From positions 1 to 64,000 of the forward strand of contig NZ_JAIELN010000010.1 in the NCBI RefSeq assembly GCF_019753045.1: a stretch of 64,000 nt of DNA, written 5' to 3'. The notes under the pieces were generated by a model. The model saw only the letters and a program-made list of their open reading frames with translations. It ran no database searches and was not told the origin of the DNA. Numbering within the stretch: position 1 is the first letter of the stretch; each line of letters begins with the position of its first letter. The position numbers and the translations under genes were made by a program. Below are positions 7,868-17,526 of the stretch, in pieces. The DNA is from Hyphomicrobium sp. (GTDB lineage Bacteria > Pseudomonadota > Alphaproteobacteria > Rhizobiales > Hyphomicrobiaceae).

Positions 7868-10123
7868 TCATAGGAAATTATAGGGGTCGATATCGAGGGT
7901 GATCCGGACGTCGGACTTGAGTTTTGGAATCATTCCAGCCCAAGCACGCAGATAGCTTTGCAAATCGACATCGCGCGGGGCTTTCACGAGAAGCCGCCAG
8001 CGGTGACGGCCGCGGACGACGGCGATCGGGGCTTCGGAGGGGCCGAGCACCGAAATCATTTCACTCGGAGGCGCCCGGCGCGCAATTTCGCGGGCGACCG
8101 TTTCCGTCAGCACTTTGTCGCGTGCCGAGACAATGATTGCCGCCAAGCGGCCATAGGGGGGCAGAAGGCCCGCCTGGCGCGTCTTGACCTCGTAACTCAG
8201 GAAGGCGTTGCGGTCGCCGGCGACGATTGCGGTCATCACCGGGTGGTCGGGCGAATAGGTTTGCACGAAGCCGCGGCCGACGAAGCTCGTTCGCCCAGCG
8301 CGTCCCGTGACCTGATGCAGAAGCTGGAATGTGCGCTCGGCGGAACGCGGATCGGCGCCATGAGCCAGCCCCAAATCGCCGTCGACAACGCCGACGAGGG
8401 CGAGGCCCGGAAAGTTATGGCCCTTCGCGACGATCTGCGTGCCGATGATGATGTCGAACTCGCGGGCTTCGATGCCACGGATCACCTCGCGCATCTCGGG
8501 CAAGCCCGGGATGAGATCGGACGATAGCAGCGCAACGCGCGCATCTGGAAAGCGCTCGGCGACTTCTTCCTGGACGCGTTCGACACCCGGGCCGCAGGCG
8601 ACGAGCGAACCCGGCGCGGCGCACTTGGGGCATTTCTCCGGCAGCGACAGCTGGAAGCCGCAGTGGTGGCATGACAGCTTCTTCTTGAAGCGGTGCTCAA
8701 CCAGCCAAGCTGTGCATTGCGGACATTCGAGGCGGTGGCCGCAGGATCGGCATAGCGTCAGTGGCGCGTATCCGCGCCTGTTCAGAAACAACAGTGTCTG
8801 CTGGCCCTTTTCCATCGTCTCGGTCATCGACGCGACGAGACGCTCGGCCAGCCATTTGCCGGGCACCAGCTTTTCGGAGCGGAGATCGATCGCCGATACG
8901 TCCGGCATTTCGACGCCTGAGAAGCGGCCCGGAAGCACGGCGTGGCGATACCGGCCGATAAGAGCGTTGACGTGGCTCTCGATCGACGGCGTTGCGGAGG
9001 CGAGGATTACGGGAAACTTTCCGAGGTTGCCGCGCACGACGGCCATATCGCGCCCTTGATAATGGACGCGGTCATCCTGCTTGAAACCTTGATCGTGCTC
9101 TTCGTCGACGACGATAAGTCCGAGTTCGCAGAACGGCAGAAACAATGCCGAGCGCGCGCCGACGACACAGCGTACGTCTCCGCGCGCGACGCCTTTCCAG
9201 ATGCGGCCGCGTTCGGCTGGGCTGAGTGCCGAATGCCACTCGACGGGGGGCGCGCCAAAGCGGCGGGCGAAGCGGTCGAGGAACTGGCTCGTCAGCGCAA
9301 TTTCAGGGAGCAGAATGAGTGTTTGGGCGCCAGCCTCAAGCGCGCGCGCTACTGCTTCGAAGTAGACCTCGGTTTTGCCCGAACCCGTGACGCCATCGAG
9401 CAAGGTCACCGAAAAATTCTTGGCATCGACCGCGCTGCGCAGGCTTTCGACAGCACGCGTCTGATCGGCGGTGAAGCCTGTTTCTCCGTGCTGAGGCACA
9501 GGGCGCGGAAAGCTCCGCTCGGGGATCGCCACTTCGACGAGCATGCCCGCGGCGGCGAGGCCATCCACCACGCCCGTCGAGCAGCCTGCGAGATTTGCAA
9601 GATCCGATTTCGCACGGACAAGTCCATCGGCTGCGATTTCCATGACGCGGGTGCGCGCCTGGGTCATTTTCGGCGGCGGGGTCGCGCCTTCGACGATGCA
9701 CACACCGAAACGATGTTTAGGGGGCTCGAACGCGGCGTCGGCGCTCATCATCATCCGCGCGACCATGCCGAGCGGCGCCAAGGTGTAACGTGCGACCCAT
9801 TCGGCGAAGCGCATCGAAATCTCGGGCAGGCACGGTGCGTCAATGCCGCTCGTCAGGGCCTTGAGCTTCTTCGGATCGACGGGCTTACCCTCGCCGCGCG
9901 GCGCATCCCAAACGATCCCTATGCGTGTTTGCGGCCCAAACGGCACCAGCACGAAGGAGCCGGGTGCGGCATCCATGCCCTCCGGCACGAGATAGTCGTA
10001 GGTCTGGTCGAGCGCCACGGGCATGAGCACAGGCACGCTGCGGCCGGCTTCGACGGCGTTGTTATCCAGGATTTGAAGCAGGCTATCCAAAGGGGCGTTC
10101 AACGGACTAGAAGCTTCCTCCAA
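7868..10123 (-). CDS. priA: Primosomal protein N' (replication restart helicase)
   Basis: PriA recognises stalled or collapsed forks and reloads the replicative helicase. The 751-residue protein has the N-terminal 3'-end-binding domain (MPVALDQTYDYLVPEG), Walker A GVTGSGKT (244-251), the DEEH box in VVDEEHDQGFK, and a zinc-binding insert with paired cysteines (CRSCGHRLECPQC, CHHC, CPKC). The C-terminal helicase motif TGRAGR follows HGADPRSAERTFQLLHQ. The first codon used is TTG; a GTG about 29 codons in (10036) is an alternative that fits family N-termini better. It is divergent from the downstream transaldolase gene. Confidence 0.95.
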   Translation of the reverse strand: MEEASSPLNAPLDSLLQILDNNAVEAGRSVPVLMPVALDQTYDYLVPEGMDAAPGSFVLVPFGPQTRIGIVWDAPRGEGKPVDPKKLKALTSGIDAPCLPEISMRFAEWVARYTLAPLGMVARMMMSADAAFEPPKHRFGVCIVEGATPPPKMTQARTRVMEIAADGLVRAKSDLANLAGCSTGVVDGLAAAGMLVEVAIPERSFPRPVPQHGETGFTADQTRAVESLRSAVDAKNFSVTLLDGVTGSGKTEVYFEAVARALEAGAQTLILLPEIALTSQFLDRFARRFGAPPVEWHSALSPAERGRIWKGVARGDVRCVVGARSALFLPFCELGLIVVDEEHDQGFKQDDRVHYQGRDMAVVRGNLGKFPVILASATPSIESHVNALIGRYRHAVLPGRFSGVEMPDVSAIDLRSEKLVPGKWLAERLVASMTETMEKGQQTLLFLNRRGYAPLTLCRSCGHRLECPQCTAWLVEHRFKKKLSCHHCGFQLSLPEKCPKCAAPGSLVACGPGVERVQEEVAERFPDARVALLSSDLIPGLPEMREVIRGIEAREFDIIIGTQIVAKGHNFPGLALVGVVDGDLGLAHGADPRSAERTFQLLHQVTGRAGRTSFVGRGFVQTYSPDHPVMTAIVAGDRNAFLSYEVKTRQAGLLPPYGRLAAIIVSARDKVLTETVAREIARRAPPSEMISVLGPSEAPIAVVRGRHRWRLLVKAPRDVDLQSYLRAWAGMIPKLKSDVRITLDIDPYNFL

Positions 10124-10206
10124 GAATCGGTCGTGCTAGGTTTGCCGGGAAGTTGCGGCGCACCAAAGGCAGGGCCAAGACTTAAGGACGAGGTGAGGAG
10201 AAAGAA

Positions 10207-10863
10207 ATGAAATTCTTCGTCGATACCGCCGACGTGGCCGAGATCAAGGAGTTGGCGGCGACGGGCTTGCTGGACGGCGTTACGACGAACCCGTCACTTG
10301 TTGCGAAAGCCGGCCGCGACTTCAAGGAAATCGTCAAAGAGATCTGCGCGGTGGTGCCGGGTCCTGTATCTGCCGAGGTCGCAGCGACCGACTACGCCGG
10401 CATGATGCTCGAAGCCGAAGTGCTGCGGAAGATCGCGAAAAACGTGACCATCAAGGTCCCGCTGACGCTCGACGGTCTCAAAGCCTGCAAGGCTCTGACG
10501 GGCGATGGCACGATGGTGAACGTCACTCTGTGCTTTTCGGCAAATCAGGCGTTGCTCGCGGCGAAGGCCGGAGCAACGTTCGTTTCGCCGTTCATCGGGC
10601 GTCTCGACGACATCGGCCTCAACGGCATGGACGTCATTCGTGAAATCCGCACGATCTACGACAACTATCCGGATCTCTCGACCGACATTCTCGCAGCGTC
10701 GATCCGCACGGTGAACCACGTGAAGGAAGCGGCACTCATCGGCGCCGACGTCGCGACCATTCCTCCGGGCATTCTGAAGGCGCTGGTGAAACATCCGCTT
10801 ACGGATGCCGGTCTCGTCACCTTCGTCAACGACTGGAAGAAGACCGGACAAACGATCGTGTGA
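10207..10863 (+). CDS. tal: TalC/FSA-type transaldolase
   Basis: This 218-residue enzyme belongs to the short transaldolase / fructose-6-phosphate aldolase subfamily, which transfers dihydroxyacetone units in the pentose phosphate pathway or cleaves fructose 6-phosphate. Seen are VDTADV at the N-terminus, the signature GVTTNPSLV, the Schiff-base lysine K83 in TIKVPLT, and SPFIGRLDD. The ATG has a strong ribosome binding site (GAGGAGAAAG). Whether it acts as transaldolase or aldolase cannot be decided by eye. The FAD-linked oxidase gene follows after 15 bp. Confidence 0.93.
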   Translation: MKFFVDTADVAEIKELAATGLLDGVTTNPSLVAKAGRDFKEIVKEICAVVPGPVSAEVAATDYAGMMLEAEVLRKIAKNVTIKVPLTLDGLKACKALTGDGTMVNVTLCFSANQALLAAKAGATFVSPFIGRLDDIGLNGMDVIREIRTIYDNYPDLSTDILAASIRTVNHVKEAALIGADVATIPPGILKALVKHPLTDAGLVTFVNDWKKTGQTIV

Positions 10864-10878
10864 GGCAGGCACGACAAA

Positions 10879-12303
10879 GTGCGAGCACGGACCTTATCCC
10901 ACGATCTGATCGGACGCTTCGCACACATCGTCGGCGACGCGAATGCTTTGACACGTGCCGACGATCAAGCCGCCTATCTCACCGAATGGCGGGACCGCTA
11001 CACCGGTAAGACGCCCGTCGTTTTGCGTCCGGGCTCAACGGATGAGGTTTCGCGCATTCTCGCGCTTGCCGACGCCGAGAACGTTGCGATCGTTCCGCAG
11101 GGCGGCAATACCGGGTTGGTCGGCGGACAAATCCCGTCTGCCGAGGGAAATGAGATTGTGCTGTCGCTCAGCCGTCTCAAGGCCGTTCGCGACGTCGATG
11201 CGGCCGGCGGGACGATGGTCGTCGAAGCCGGGGTCACACTGCACGCGGCGCAAATCGCGGCCAATGAAGCTGGGCGCATCTTCCCGTTGAGCCTGGCTTC
11301 AGAAGGCAGCGCGCAGATCGGCGGCGTGCTGGCGACGAATGCGGGCGGCACAGCCGTTCTCGCATATGGAAACGCACGCAGCCTGACGCTCGGCCTCGAA
11401 GCCGTTCTTGCAGACGGCCGCGTTTGGCATGGCTTGCGGCGGCTCAAGAAGGACAACACCGGTTACGATCTGCGCGATCTGCTGATCGGCTCGGAGGGGA
11501 CGCTTGGCGTCATCACGGCGGCTTGCGTGAAGCTCTTCCCGACGCCCGCAGAACGCGAGACGGCAATCGTCGCGCTGCAATCGCCAAAGCACGCGCTCCG
11601 GCTCTTTCGGATGGCCGAAGCGGAGGCTGGAGGATCGCTGACCGCGTTCGAGTTCTGGGCACATCGCGCGCAAGAGTTCGCGCTGAGCTACGTTCCGGGT
11701 CTCCGCGACCCGTTCACGGATGCTTACCCTTGGTACGCGCTGATCGAGCTCTCGCATGGCGGGACCGGGGCGCGCGTTGCGAATACGATCGAGCGAATGC
11801 TGACGAATGCGCATTCGAAGGGTCTCATCCTCGACGCCGCCATTACGCGATCACTTCGGCAGGCTGAGGATTTCTGGCGCCTACGCGATGGCTTTTCCGA
11901 AGCGCAAAAGGGCGCGGGCGGCAGCATCAAACACGATATCTCGGTGCCGGTTGCGCGAATTCCGGAGTTTCTCGAACGCGCCGCCGCCGTCGTCGAGGAC
12001 ATTTGCCCCGGCGCGCGGCCGGTTCCGTTTGGACACTTTGGAGACGGCAACCTGCACTACAACGTCAGCCAACCTGTGGGGATGGACCGCGCCCAATACC
12101 TCGCCCTTTGGGATAGGATGTCGGACGCGATCTTTGAGCTCATTGCGGAACTCGACGGATCGATTTCGGCCGAACACGGGATCGGGCAAATGAAGCGTGA
12201 GGCTCTCGTCCGCCACAAGTCCGCGGTCGAGATGGATATGATGCGCGCCATCAAGCGCGCGCTCGATCCGAAGGGGATCCTCAATCCGGGTAAGTTGCTT
12301 TAG
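10879..12303 (+). CDS. FAD-linked oxidase, D-2-hydroxyglutarate dehydrogenase / GlcD-like
   Basis: This 474-residue flavoprotein is of the PCMH/FAD-oxidase C family that oxidises D-2-hydroxy acids (D-2-hydroxyglutarate, D-lactate or glycolate). FAD-binding elements are PQGGNTGLVGGQIP, ATNAGGTAVLAYG and IGSEGTLGVITAA. The C-terminal metal/substrate region has FGHFGDGNLHYN and EHGIGQMKRE, and the ending DPKGILNPGKLL is typical. It starts at GTG and sits 15 bp after tal, so the two are probably cotranscribed. D-2-hydroxyglutarate is the most likely substrate by family resemblance, but this is an inference. Confidence 0.85.
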   Translation: MRARTLSHDLIGRFAHIVGDANALTRADDQAAYLTEWRDRYTGKTPVVLRPGSTDEVSRILALADAENVAIVPQGGNTGLVGGQIPSAEGNEIVLSLSRLKAVRDVDAAGGTMVVEAGVTLHAAQIAANEAGRIFPLSLASEGSAQIGGVLATNAGGTAVLAYGNARSLTLGLEAVLADGRVWHGLRRLKKDNTGYDLRDLLIGSEGTLGVITAACVKLFPTPAERETAIVALQSPKHALRLFRMAEAEAGGSLTAFEFWAHRAQEFALSYVPGLRDPFTDAYPWYALIELSHGGTGARVANTIERMLTNAHSKGLILDAAITRSLRQAEDFWRLRDGFSEAQKGAGGSIKHDISVPVARIPEFLERAAAVVEDICPGARPVPFGHFGDGNLHYNVSQPVGMDRAQYLALWDRMSDAIFELIAELDGSISAEHGIGQMKREALVRHKSAVEMDMMRAIKRALDPKGILNPGKLL

Positions 12304-12385
12304 CGAAGTGTCGCGTTAACGTTTGATTAACCAACGCGGGTAACGTTCGGAAGCTTGTGCCGAACACCGGCATGGGGAACAGCCA

Positions 12386-13357
12386 TTGGCGCAATCGCTC
12401 GACGACGTATTTTCCGGGGATGCCGAGCTGCCGCTCAGCGATGATCTCAAGAGCGTTATCGTGGCGTGGCTGGATCATCTCGTCGTGGAGCGCGGGCAAA
12501 GCGCGGCGACGCGCGAAGCCTATGAACGCGATGCGCGCCAGTTCCTCGCATTCCTCAAGACGCAGCTCGGCCATCCGCCGTGCCTCGCCGATCTCGAACG
12601 GCTGGACGCCAAGACCATACGGGCCTTCCTCGCCGGCCGTCGTAAGGCGGGCGTGACGTCCCGGTCGCTCGCACGGTCGCTGTCGGCGCTGCGCACGTTG
12701 TTCCGCTGGCTGGAACGCGAGGACACCTTAAAAAACCGCGCGATCTTGCAAGTCGCAGCGCCGAAGATCCCGCATTCGATTCCGAAGCCTTTGACTGTTC
12801 AGGGCGCGGCCTCGCTTATCGAGCGCGACGGGGGCGGGGCTGAGGATTGGATCACGGCCCGCGACGTCGCGGTCATGCTGTTGCTCTATGGATCGGGGCT
12901 GCGCATCAGCGAAGCTTTGAGCCTCATGCCACGCACGGCGCCGATCGATGGGCGCGATATCATGCACGTGACCGGCAAGGGCGGTAAGGAGCGGCTCGTC
13001 CCAGCGCTCGCTGTCGTCTCCGCGGCGATCTCCAAATATATGGGGCTTTGTCCTTATCCTCTCGAACCGGACAAGCCGCTCTTTCGCGGGACTCGGGGCG
13101 GACCGTTGTCGCCGCGCCTGATTCAGCTCGCTATGGAGAAGTTGCGTTACGAACTTCAGTTGCCAGATACGGCGACGCCGCATGCGCTGCGGCATTCCTT
13201 TGCGACGCACCTGCTTTCGGCAGGCGCTGATTTACGCCAAATTCAGGAGCTTTTGGGTCACGCATCGCTCTCGACGACGCAAGTCTATACGGAAGTGGAC
13301 CGGGCGCGCTTGCTAACGGTGTATGATCAGGCCCATCCGAGAGCGTCGCGCACTTGA
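12386..13357 (+). CDS. xerC: Tyrosine recombinase XerC
   Basis: XerC works with XerD at dif to resolve chromosome dimers. The 323-residue protein has an N-terminal SAM-like core-binding domain (about 20-115) and a catalytic domain with the full set of active-site residues: R173 in GSGLRISEAL, K198 in TGKGGKER, H266 and R269 in HALRHSFATHLL, H292 in LGHASLSTTQ, and nucleophile Y301. The start appears to be TTG. It has no phage-integrase features and sits among housekeeping genes, so it is chromosomal XerC rather than an element's integrase. Confidence 0.93.
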   Translation: MAQSLDDVFSGDAELPLSDDLKSVIVAWLDHLVVERGQSAATREAYERDARQFLAFLKTQLGHPPCLADLERLDAKTIRAFLAGRRKAGVTSRSLARSLSALRTLFRWLEREDTLKNRAILQVAAPKIPHSIPKPLTVQGAASLIERDGGGAEDWITARDVAVMLLLYGSGLRISEALSLMPRTAPIDGRDIMHVTGKGGKERLVPALAVVSAAISKYMGLCPYPLEPDKPLFRGTRGGPLSPRLIQLAMEKLRYELQLPDTATPHALRHSFATHLLSAGADLRQIQELLGHASLSTTQVYTEVDRARLLTVYDQAHPRASRT

Positions 13358-13376
13358 AGGCCGCTCCGACTTGTCC

Positions 13377-14423
13377 ATGAGTATCGCCATGACGTTCTTC
13401 CGTCGGCTGAGGTTTAGCCGCCGTTCTTTTTATGCTCTGACGGTTTTCGCTCTCGCATTCGCTGCAGGTCCCGTTGCTGCGGACGACTTGCCGGCGCGAT
13501 GTCAGGGCACCGACATGCTCGCCGAGATGCAGGTCAAGCAGCCCACGCTCTTCGATAAGATCATGGCGGAAAGCAAGGCGACGTCCAACACCGAGGCCAT
13601 GCTTTGGAAAGTCGAAAAGGCCGGCATTCCGGCATCCTATTTGTTCGGGACGATGCACCTCAGCGATACGCGCATAACCGAACTGCCGGCAGCTGCAGTC
13701 GACGCCATTGCGCATTCGAAATCAGTGGCGCTTGAAGTTGCAGATCTCTCTCCGGAAGCCGTGGCGGCGGCAATGGCGAAAGCCGCCGGGCTCATCGTCT
13801 ATACGGACGGGTCCTCGCTCAAAAGCGCGCTTTCGTCCGACGACTACAACAAGGTCGAACGGATCGTCGTCAAATCCGGCATGCCGGGAGAATTGGCGGC
13901 TATGATGAAGCCCTGGCTCGTCAGCATGCTGCTCGCGACGTCCGATTGCGAACGCAAGCAGATCGCTTCCGGCAAGGTCGTGCTGGATCTCCGCGTTGCG
14001 GCCGAGGCCAAGAAAGCCGGAATTACCGTTACGGGATTGGAGACGATCGAGGGCCAGCTTCGTGCGCTCGCATCCATCCCCGACGATCAGCAAGTGGCGA
14101 TTCTGAAAGTCGAACTCGACTACCTCAGCCGCGCCGACGACATGATGGAAACGATGGTGCAGATGTACGTGAAGCGGCAGATCGGTGCGGCGATGCCATT
14201 CCAGCTGGCGCTTGCGGCCAAGAGCGGAACGTCTCCGGACGCTTTCGATGGGTTCAAGAAAGCACTGCTGATCGACCGTAATGCAGGGATGCGCGACGCG
14301 GCGTTGCCGCTGCTCGAGAAGGGCAATGCCTTCGTTGCGATCGGCGCGCTGCATCTTCCCGGCCCGACCGGCCTCGTCGCGTTGCTGCGGGAGTCGGGCT
14401 ACACCGTTACGCCGATCGAGTAG
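13377..14423 (+). CDS. TraB/GumN family protein
   Basis: This 348-residue protein of the TraB/GumN (PF01963) family has a hydrophobic leader at residues about 12-35, probably a signal peptide or anchor. The family hallmark GTMHLSD lies early in the mature part, and the C-terminal hallmark AIGALHLPGPTGLVALLR ends the domain. Members may be metal-dependent hydrolases or proteases (TIKI-like), but the bacterial role is unknown. A cysteine pair seen in some members is not obvious here. It starts 19 bp after xerC and is convergent with lpd, with only 4 bp between stops. Confidence 0.85.
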   Translation: MSIAMTFFRRLRFSRRSFYALTVFALAFAAGPVAADDLPARCQGTDMLAEMQVKQPTLFDKIMAESKATSNTEAMLWKVEKAGIPASYLFGTMHLSDTRITELPAAAVDAIAHSKSVALEVADLSPEAVAAAMAKAAGLIVYTDGSSLKSALSSDDYNKVERIVVKSGMPGELAAMMKPWLVSMLLATSDCERKQIASGKVVLDLRVAAEAKKAGITVTGLETIEGQLRALASIPDDQQVAILKVELDYLSRADDMMETMVQMYVKRQIGAAMPFQLALAAKSGTSPDAFDGFKKALLIDRNAGMRDAALPLLEKGNAFVAIGALHLPGPTGLVALLRESGYTVTPIE

Positions 14424-14427
14424 CGCG

Positions 14428-15825
14428 TCAGAAGTGGATGGCGCGCTTGGCGACGGCGAGCGCCGCTTCCTTGACGGCTTCCGAGAACGTCGGGTGCGCG
14501 TGGCAGGTGCGGGCCAGATCTTCCGCCGAACCGCTGAATTCCATCAGGACGCAAGCTTCAGCAATCAGTTCGCCCGCATTGGCGCCGATGATGTGAACGC
14601 CGAGAACACGATCGGTCTTGGCGTCGGCAAGGATTTTCACGAAGCCGTCGGTCATGTGAATCGCTTTGGCGCGGCCGTTCGCGGTGAAGGGGAATTTGCC
14701 GACATTGTAGGCGATGCCCGCGGCCTTCAATTCCTCTTCGGTCTTGCCGACACTCGCGACCTCTGGGCTCGTATAGATGACGTTCGGGATCACATCGTAA
14801 TTCACGTGCCCTGCCTGGCCGGCGATGATTTCCGCAACGGCCACGCCTTCATCTTCTGCTTTATGCGCCAGCATGGGACCGGCGATGACGTCGCCGATGG
14901 CGAAGACGCCCGTGACGTTCGTTTGATAATGGCCATCAACCAGAACGCGCTTTTTCGGATCGAGGGCGATTCCCGCTTCAGCCAAACCCAGCCCCTCGGT
15001 GAAGGGCACCCGGCCGACGGCGACGAGCACGGCATCGGCCTCGACGGATTCGGCAACGCCGCCTTCGGCAGGTTCGACTTTCGCGATCACACCAGTGTCC
15101 GTCGTTTCGACGGCGGAGACTTTGCTCGACAGGCGGAAGGCAATCCCTTGCTTTTCGAGGATGCGTTGGAACGACCGGCCGATCTCGGCATCCATGCCGG
15201 GCAGAATGCGGTTCAAATATTCGATGACGAGGACTTCCGAGCCGAGCCGCCGCCAAACGGAGCCCAGCTCAAGCCCGATGACGCCGGCGCCGACGACGAG
15301 CAGCTTTTTCGGGACCGTCGTGAAGTCGAGAGCGCCCGTCGATGAGACTACACGCTTTTCGTCGATCTCGATGCCGGGAAGCCGCGTCACGTCGGAGCCC
15401 GTCGCGATCACGATCCATTTCGTCGCGAGCGTCTGCGTCTCGCCGCTTGGCGACGTTACGGCGACCTGGCCCGATTTGACGATGCGGCCGGTGCCGAAGA
15501 CGCTGTCGATCTTGTTCTTCTTCAGGAGGTAGGCGACGCCGTCGACGTTGCCTTTGACGCCTTCGCGTTTGAACGCCTGCATCTTCGCGAGGTCGAGCTG
15601 GGCGTCGGTGTTGATGCCCATCGACGCGAAGCCGTTCTTCGTCTCGTCATAGGAATGCGATGCGTGAAGGAGGGCCTTCGAGGGGATACAGCCGACGTTC
15701 AAGCATGTGCCGCCAAACGTCGACCGCTTTTCGACGACGGCGACCTTCATGCCGAGCTGCGCGGCGCGGATCGCGCAGACGTAGCCTCCGGGGCCTGTGC
15801 CGATGACGATGAGGTCGTAATTCAT
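14428..15825 (-). CDS. lpd: Dihydrolipoamide dehydrogenase (E3)
   Basis: E3 reoxidises dihydrolipoyl groups of 2-oxoglutarate dehydrogenase and passes electrons via FAD to NAD. The 465-residue protein has the FAD motif VIGTGPGGYVCA, the redox disulfide C41/C46 in GGTCLNVGCIPSK, an NAD-binding GAGVIGLELGS, the second FAD motif GVFAIGDVIAG, and the C-terminal catalytic HAHPTFSE. It is the last gene of the sucCDAB cluster, separated from sucB by one small unknown gene, so it most likely serves the 2-oxoglutarate dehydrogenase complex. Confidence 0.96.
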   Translation of the reverse strand: MNYDLIVIGTGPGGYVCAIRAAQLGMKVAVVEKRSTFGGTCLNVGCIPSKALLHASHSYDETKNGFASMGINTDAQLDLAKMQAFKREGVKGNVDGVAYLLKKNKIDSVFGTGRIVKSGQVAVTSPSGETQTLATKWIVIATGSDVTRLPGIEIDEKRVVSSTGALDFTTVPKKLLVVGAGVIGLELGSVWRRLGSEVLVIEYLNRILPGMDAEIGRSFQRILEKQGIAFRLSSKVSAVETTDTGVIAKVEPAEGGVAESVEADAVLVAVGRVPFTEGLGLAEAGIALDPKKRVLVDGHYQTNVTGVFAIGDVIAGPMLAHKAEDEGVAVAEIIAGQAGHVNYDVIPNVIYTSPEVASVGKTEEELKAAGIAYNVGKFPFTANGRAKAIHMTDGFVKILADAKTDRVLGVHIIGANAGELIAEACVLMEFSGSAEDLARTCHAHPTFSEAVKEAALAVAKRAIHF

Positions 15826-15854
15826 TCCCTGAGATTTCCGTTATCGAGATGTCT

Positions 15855-16190
15855 CTAATTCTTCGGCTTGATTACATTCCAGGTACAGAGAACGTCGGGA
15901 TTGACGACCACTTCGCCCGTCGACCTTAGAGTATATTCGCCCGGGAACGCATCGCTAAATCCGCGAAGATCGGGTGGCAAAAATCTTTCTGCTCCCGTCA
16001 ATATTCCCGAACAGTCAATCCGAAAACCACCCGTCGGGTGCGCGGAGGTGATGACGCCGTAATACTGTACGTGATCAACGAGCGTTTCTCCGTCGGCCTC
16101 CAAAGTCGTGATGCCGACCAAGACTCGCTTTCCAACGAGAATTTCCGCTCTCTCGTCATCCCATCGCGGCAGCTGATCGGCGTTTGCCAT
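15855..16190 (-). CDS. Small hypothetical protein in the 2-oxoglutarate dehydrogenase operon
   Basis: This 111-residue soluble protein is not one I recognise. It has no signal peptide or membrane segment, and reads as a strand-rich domain, with GKRVLVGITTLEADGETL, QYYGVITSAH, GGFRIDCSGILTG and a C-terminal VLCTWNVI. It lies 12 bp after the sucB stop and 29 bp before the lpd start, on the same strand, so it is almost certainly cotranscribed with the E1-E2-E3 genes. A small accessory or regulatory factor for the complex is possible but untested. An ATG with no strong upstream Shine-Dalgarno begins the frame. Confidence 0.7.
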   Translation of the reverse strand: MANADQLPRWDDERAEILVGKRVLVGITTLEADGETLVDHVQYYGVITSAHPTGGFRIDCSGILTGAERFLPPDLRGFSDAFPGEYTLRSTGEVVVNPDVLCTWNVIKPKN

Positions 16191-16202
16191 GGTATGAGGA
16201 AG

Positions 16203-17507
16203 CTAAAGTTCCAGAATGAAGCGCTGCGGGTCTTCGAGGCATTCCTTGACGCGAACGAGGAAGGTCACGGCCTCTTTGCCGTCGACGATGCGGTGATCGT
16301 AGGAGAGCGCAAGGTACATCATCGGCCGGACGACGACTTGGCCGGCGCGGACGACGGGCCGCTCTTCAATGCGATGCATGCCGAGAATGCCGGACTGCGG
16401 GGCGTTCAAAATCGGCGTCGACATCAGCGATCCGTAAACGCCGCCGTTCGAGATCGTGAACGTGCCGCCCTGCATGTCCTCGATAGACAGCTTGCCGTCT
16501 CTTGCGCGCTTGCCGAACTCGTTGATGCGCTGCTCGATCTCGGCGAGGCTCAGGCGATCGGCATCGCGCACGACGGGCACAACGAGGCCTTTCTCCGTCC
16601 CGACAGCGACACCGATATGATAGTAATTCTTGTAGATGAGATCGTCGCCATCAATCTCGGCGTTGACGGCCGGGACGTCGCGCAGCGCCTGGATGCAGGC
16701 TTTGACGAACAGGCCCATGAAGCCGAGCTTCACGCCGTGGCGCTTCTCGAAAATGTCCTTGTACTGAGAGCGCAGCGCCATCACGGCGCTCATGTCGACG
16801 TCGTTGAACGTCGTCAGCATTGCGGCCGTGTTCTGCGCGTCCTTGAGGCGGCGGGCGATGGTCTGGCGCAGCCTCGTCATCTTGACGCGTTCTTCGCGTG
16901 TCGCGTCGTTGCCCGGCGAGGGAAGCCGCGTATCCTGCGGCACGGCTTTCAGCGACGGCGCGGTTTGAATGGCGACGACGTTCGTTGCGGGCGCGGAGCT
17001 TAGAACCTCATGCACCGGCGGCGCAGCGGCCGGTCTCGGCGCCGATGCCGTGGCGTTGGCGACGTCTTCCTTCAGGATTTGTCCGCGCCGTCCCGAGCCA
17101 CGTATTTCCGAGGCTTCGAGGCCCGCCTCGGTCAGCGCCTTCTGAGCTGCCGGGGGCGGCGGTGGAGGAGCACCCGCGGCTGCGGGCGCTGGCTTTTCCG
17201 CCTCGCGCTCGGGAGCAGGCTGCGCGGGCTGAGATTTTGCCTCGGGCTTTTGCGATTGAGGCTTGCCGGCGCCTTCGCTCAATGCGGCGAGCAGCGATCC
17301 AACGGCGACTGTCGATCCGGATCGAACGAGAATTTCGCCGAGCACTCCAGAGGAGGGTGCGGGGACTTCAACCGTCACCTTGTCGGTTTCAAGCTCGACC
17401 AGCGGCTCGTCCGCATTGACGGAATCGCCTTCCTTCTTGAACCATTTGCCCACAGTCGCTTCCGTTACGCTTTCTCCGAGCGCGGGGACGCGAATCTCGA
17501 TCGACAT
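16203..17507 (-). CDS. sucB: 2-oxoglutarate dehydrogenase E2 (dihydrolipoyl succinyltransferase)
   Basis: E2 forms the core of the 2-oxoglutarate dehydrogenase complex and transfers succinyl groups to CoA. The 434-residue protein has one lipoyl domain with the lipoylated K43 in [13 protein letters not shown], an Ala/Pro-rich linker (about 85-125), a peripheral-subunit-binding domain ([18 protein letters not shown]), and a catalytic domain ending in [14 protein letters not shown] with the active-site histidine. It starts 19 bp after the sucA stop on the same strand. Confidence 0.96.
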   Translation of the reverse strand: MSIEIRVPALGESVTEATVGKWFKKEGDSVNADEPLVELETDKVTVEVPAPSSGVLGEILVRSGSTVAVGSLLAALSEGAGKPQSQKPEAKSQPAQPAPEREAEKPAPAAAGAPPPPPPAAQKALTEAGLEASEIRGSGRRGQILKEDVANATASAPRPAAAPPVHEVLSSAPATNVVAIQTAPSLKAVPQDTRLPSPGNDATREERVKMTRLRQTIARRLKDAQNTAAMLTTFNDVDMSAVMALRSQYKDIFEKRHGVKLGFMGLFVKACIQALRDVPAVNAEIDGDDLIYKNYYHIGVAVGTEKGLVVPVVRDADRLSLAEIEQRINEFGKRARDGKLSIEDMQGGTFTISNGGVYGSLMSTPILNAPQSGILGMHRIEERPVVRAGQVVVRPMMYLALSYDHRIVDGKEAVTFLVRVKECLEDPQRFILEL

Positions 17508-17526
17508 CTGAGCCTCTCAAACCTTC

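Noticed and set aside
12386-13357. XerC considered as the missing integrase of the mobile element
   Set aside because: It lies 10 kb from the tRNA attachment site among conserved genes and has standard XerC length and motifs.
13300-13360. A dif-like site next to xerC
   Set aside because: No 11-6-11 palindromic arrangement resembling dif was found near the gene; dif is expected at the terminus, far from this origin region.
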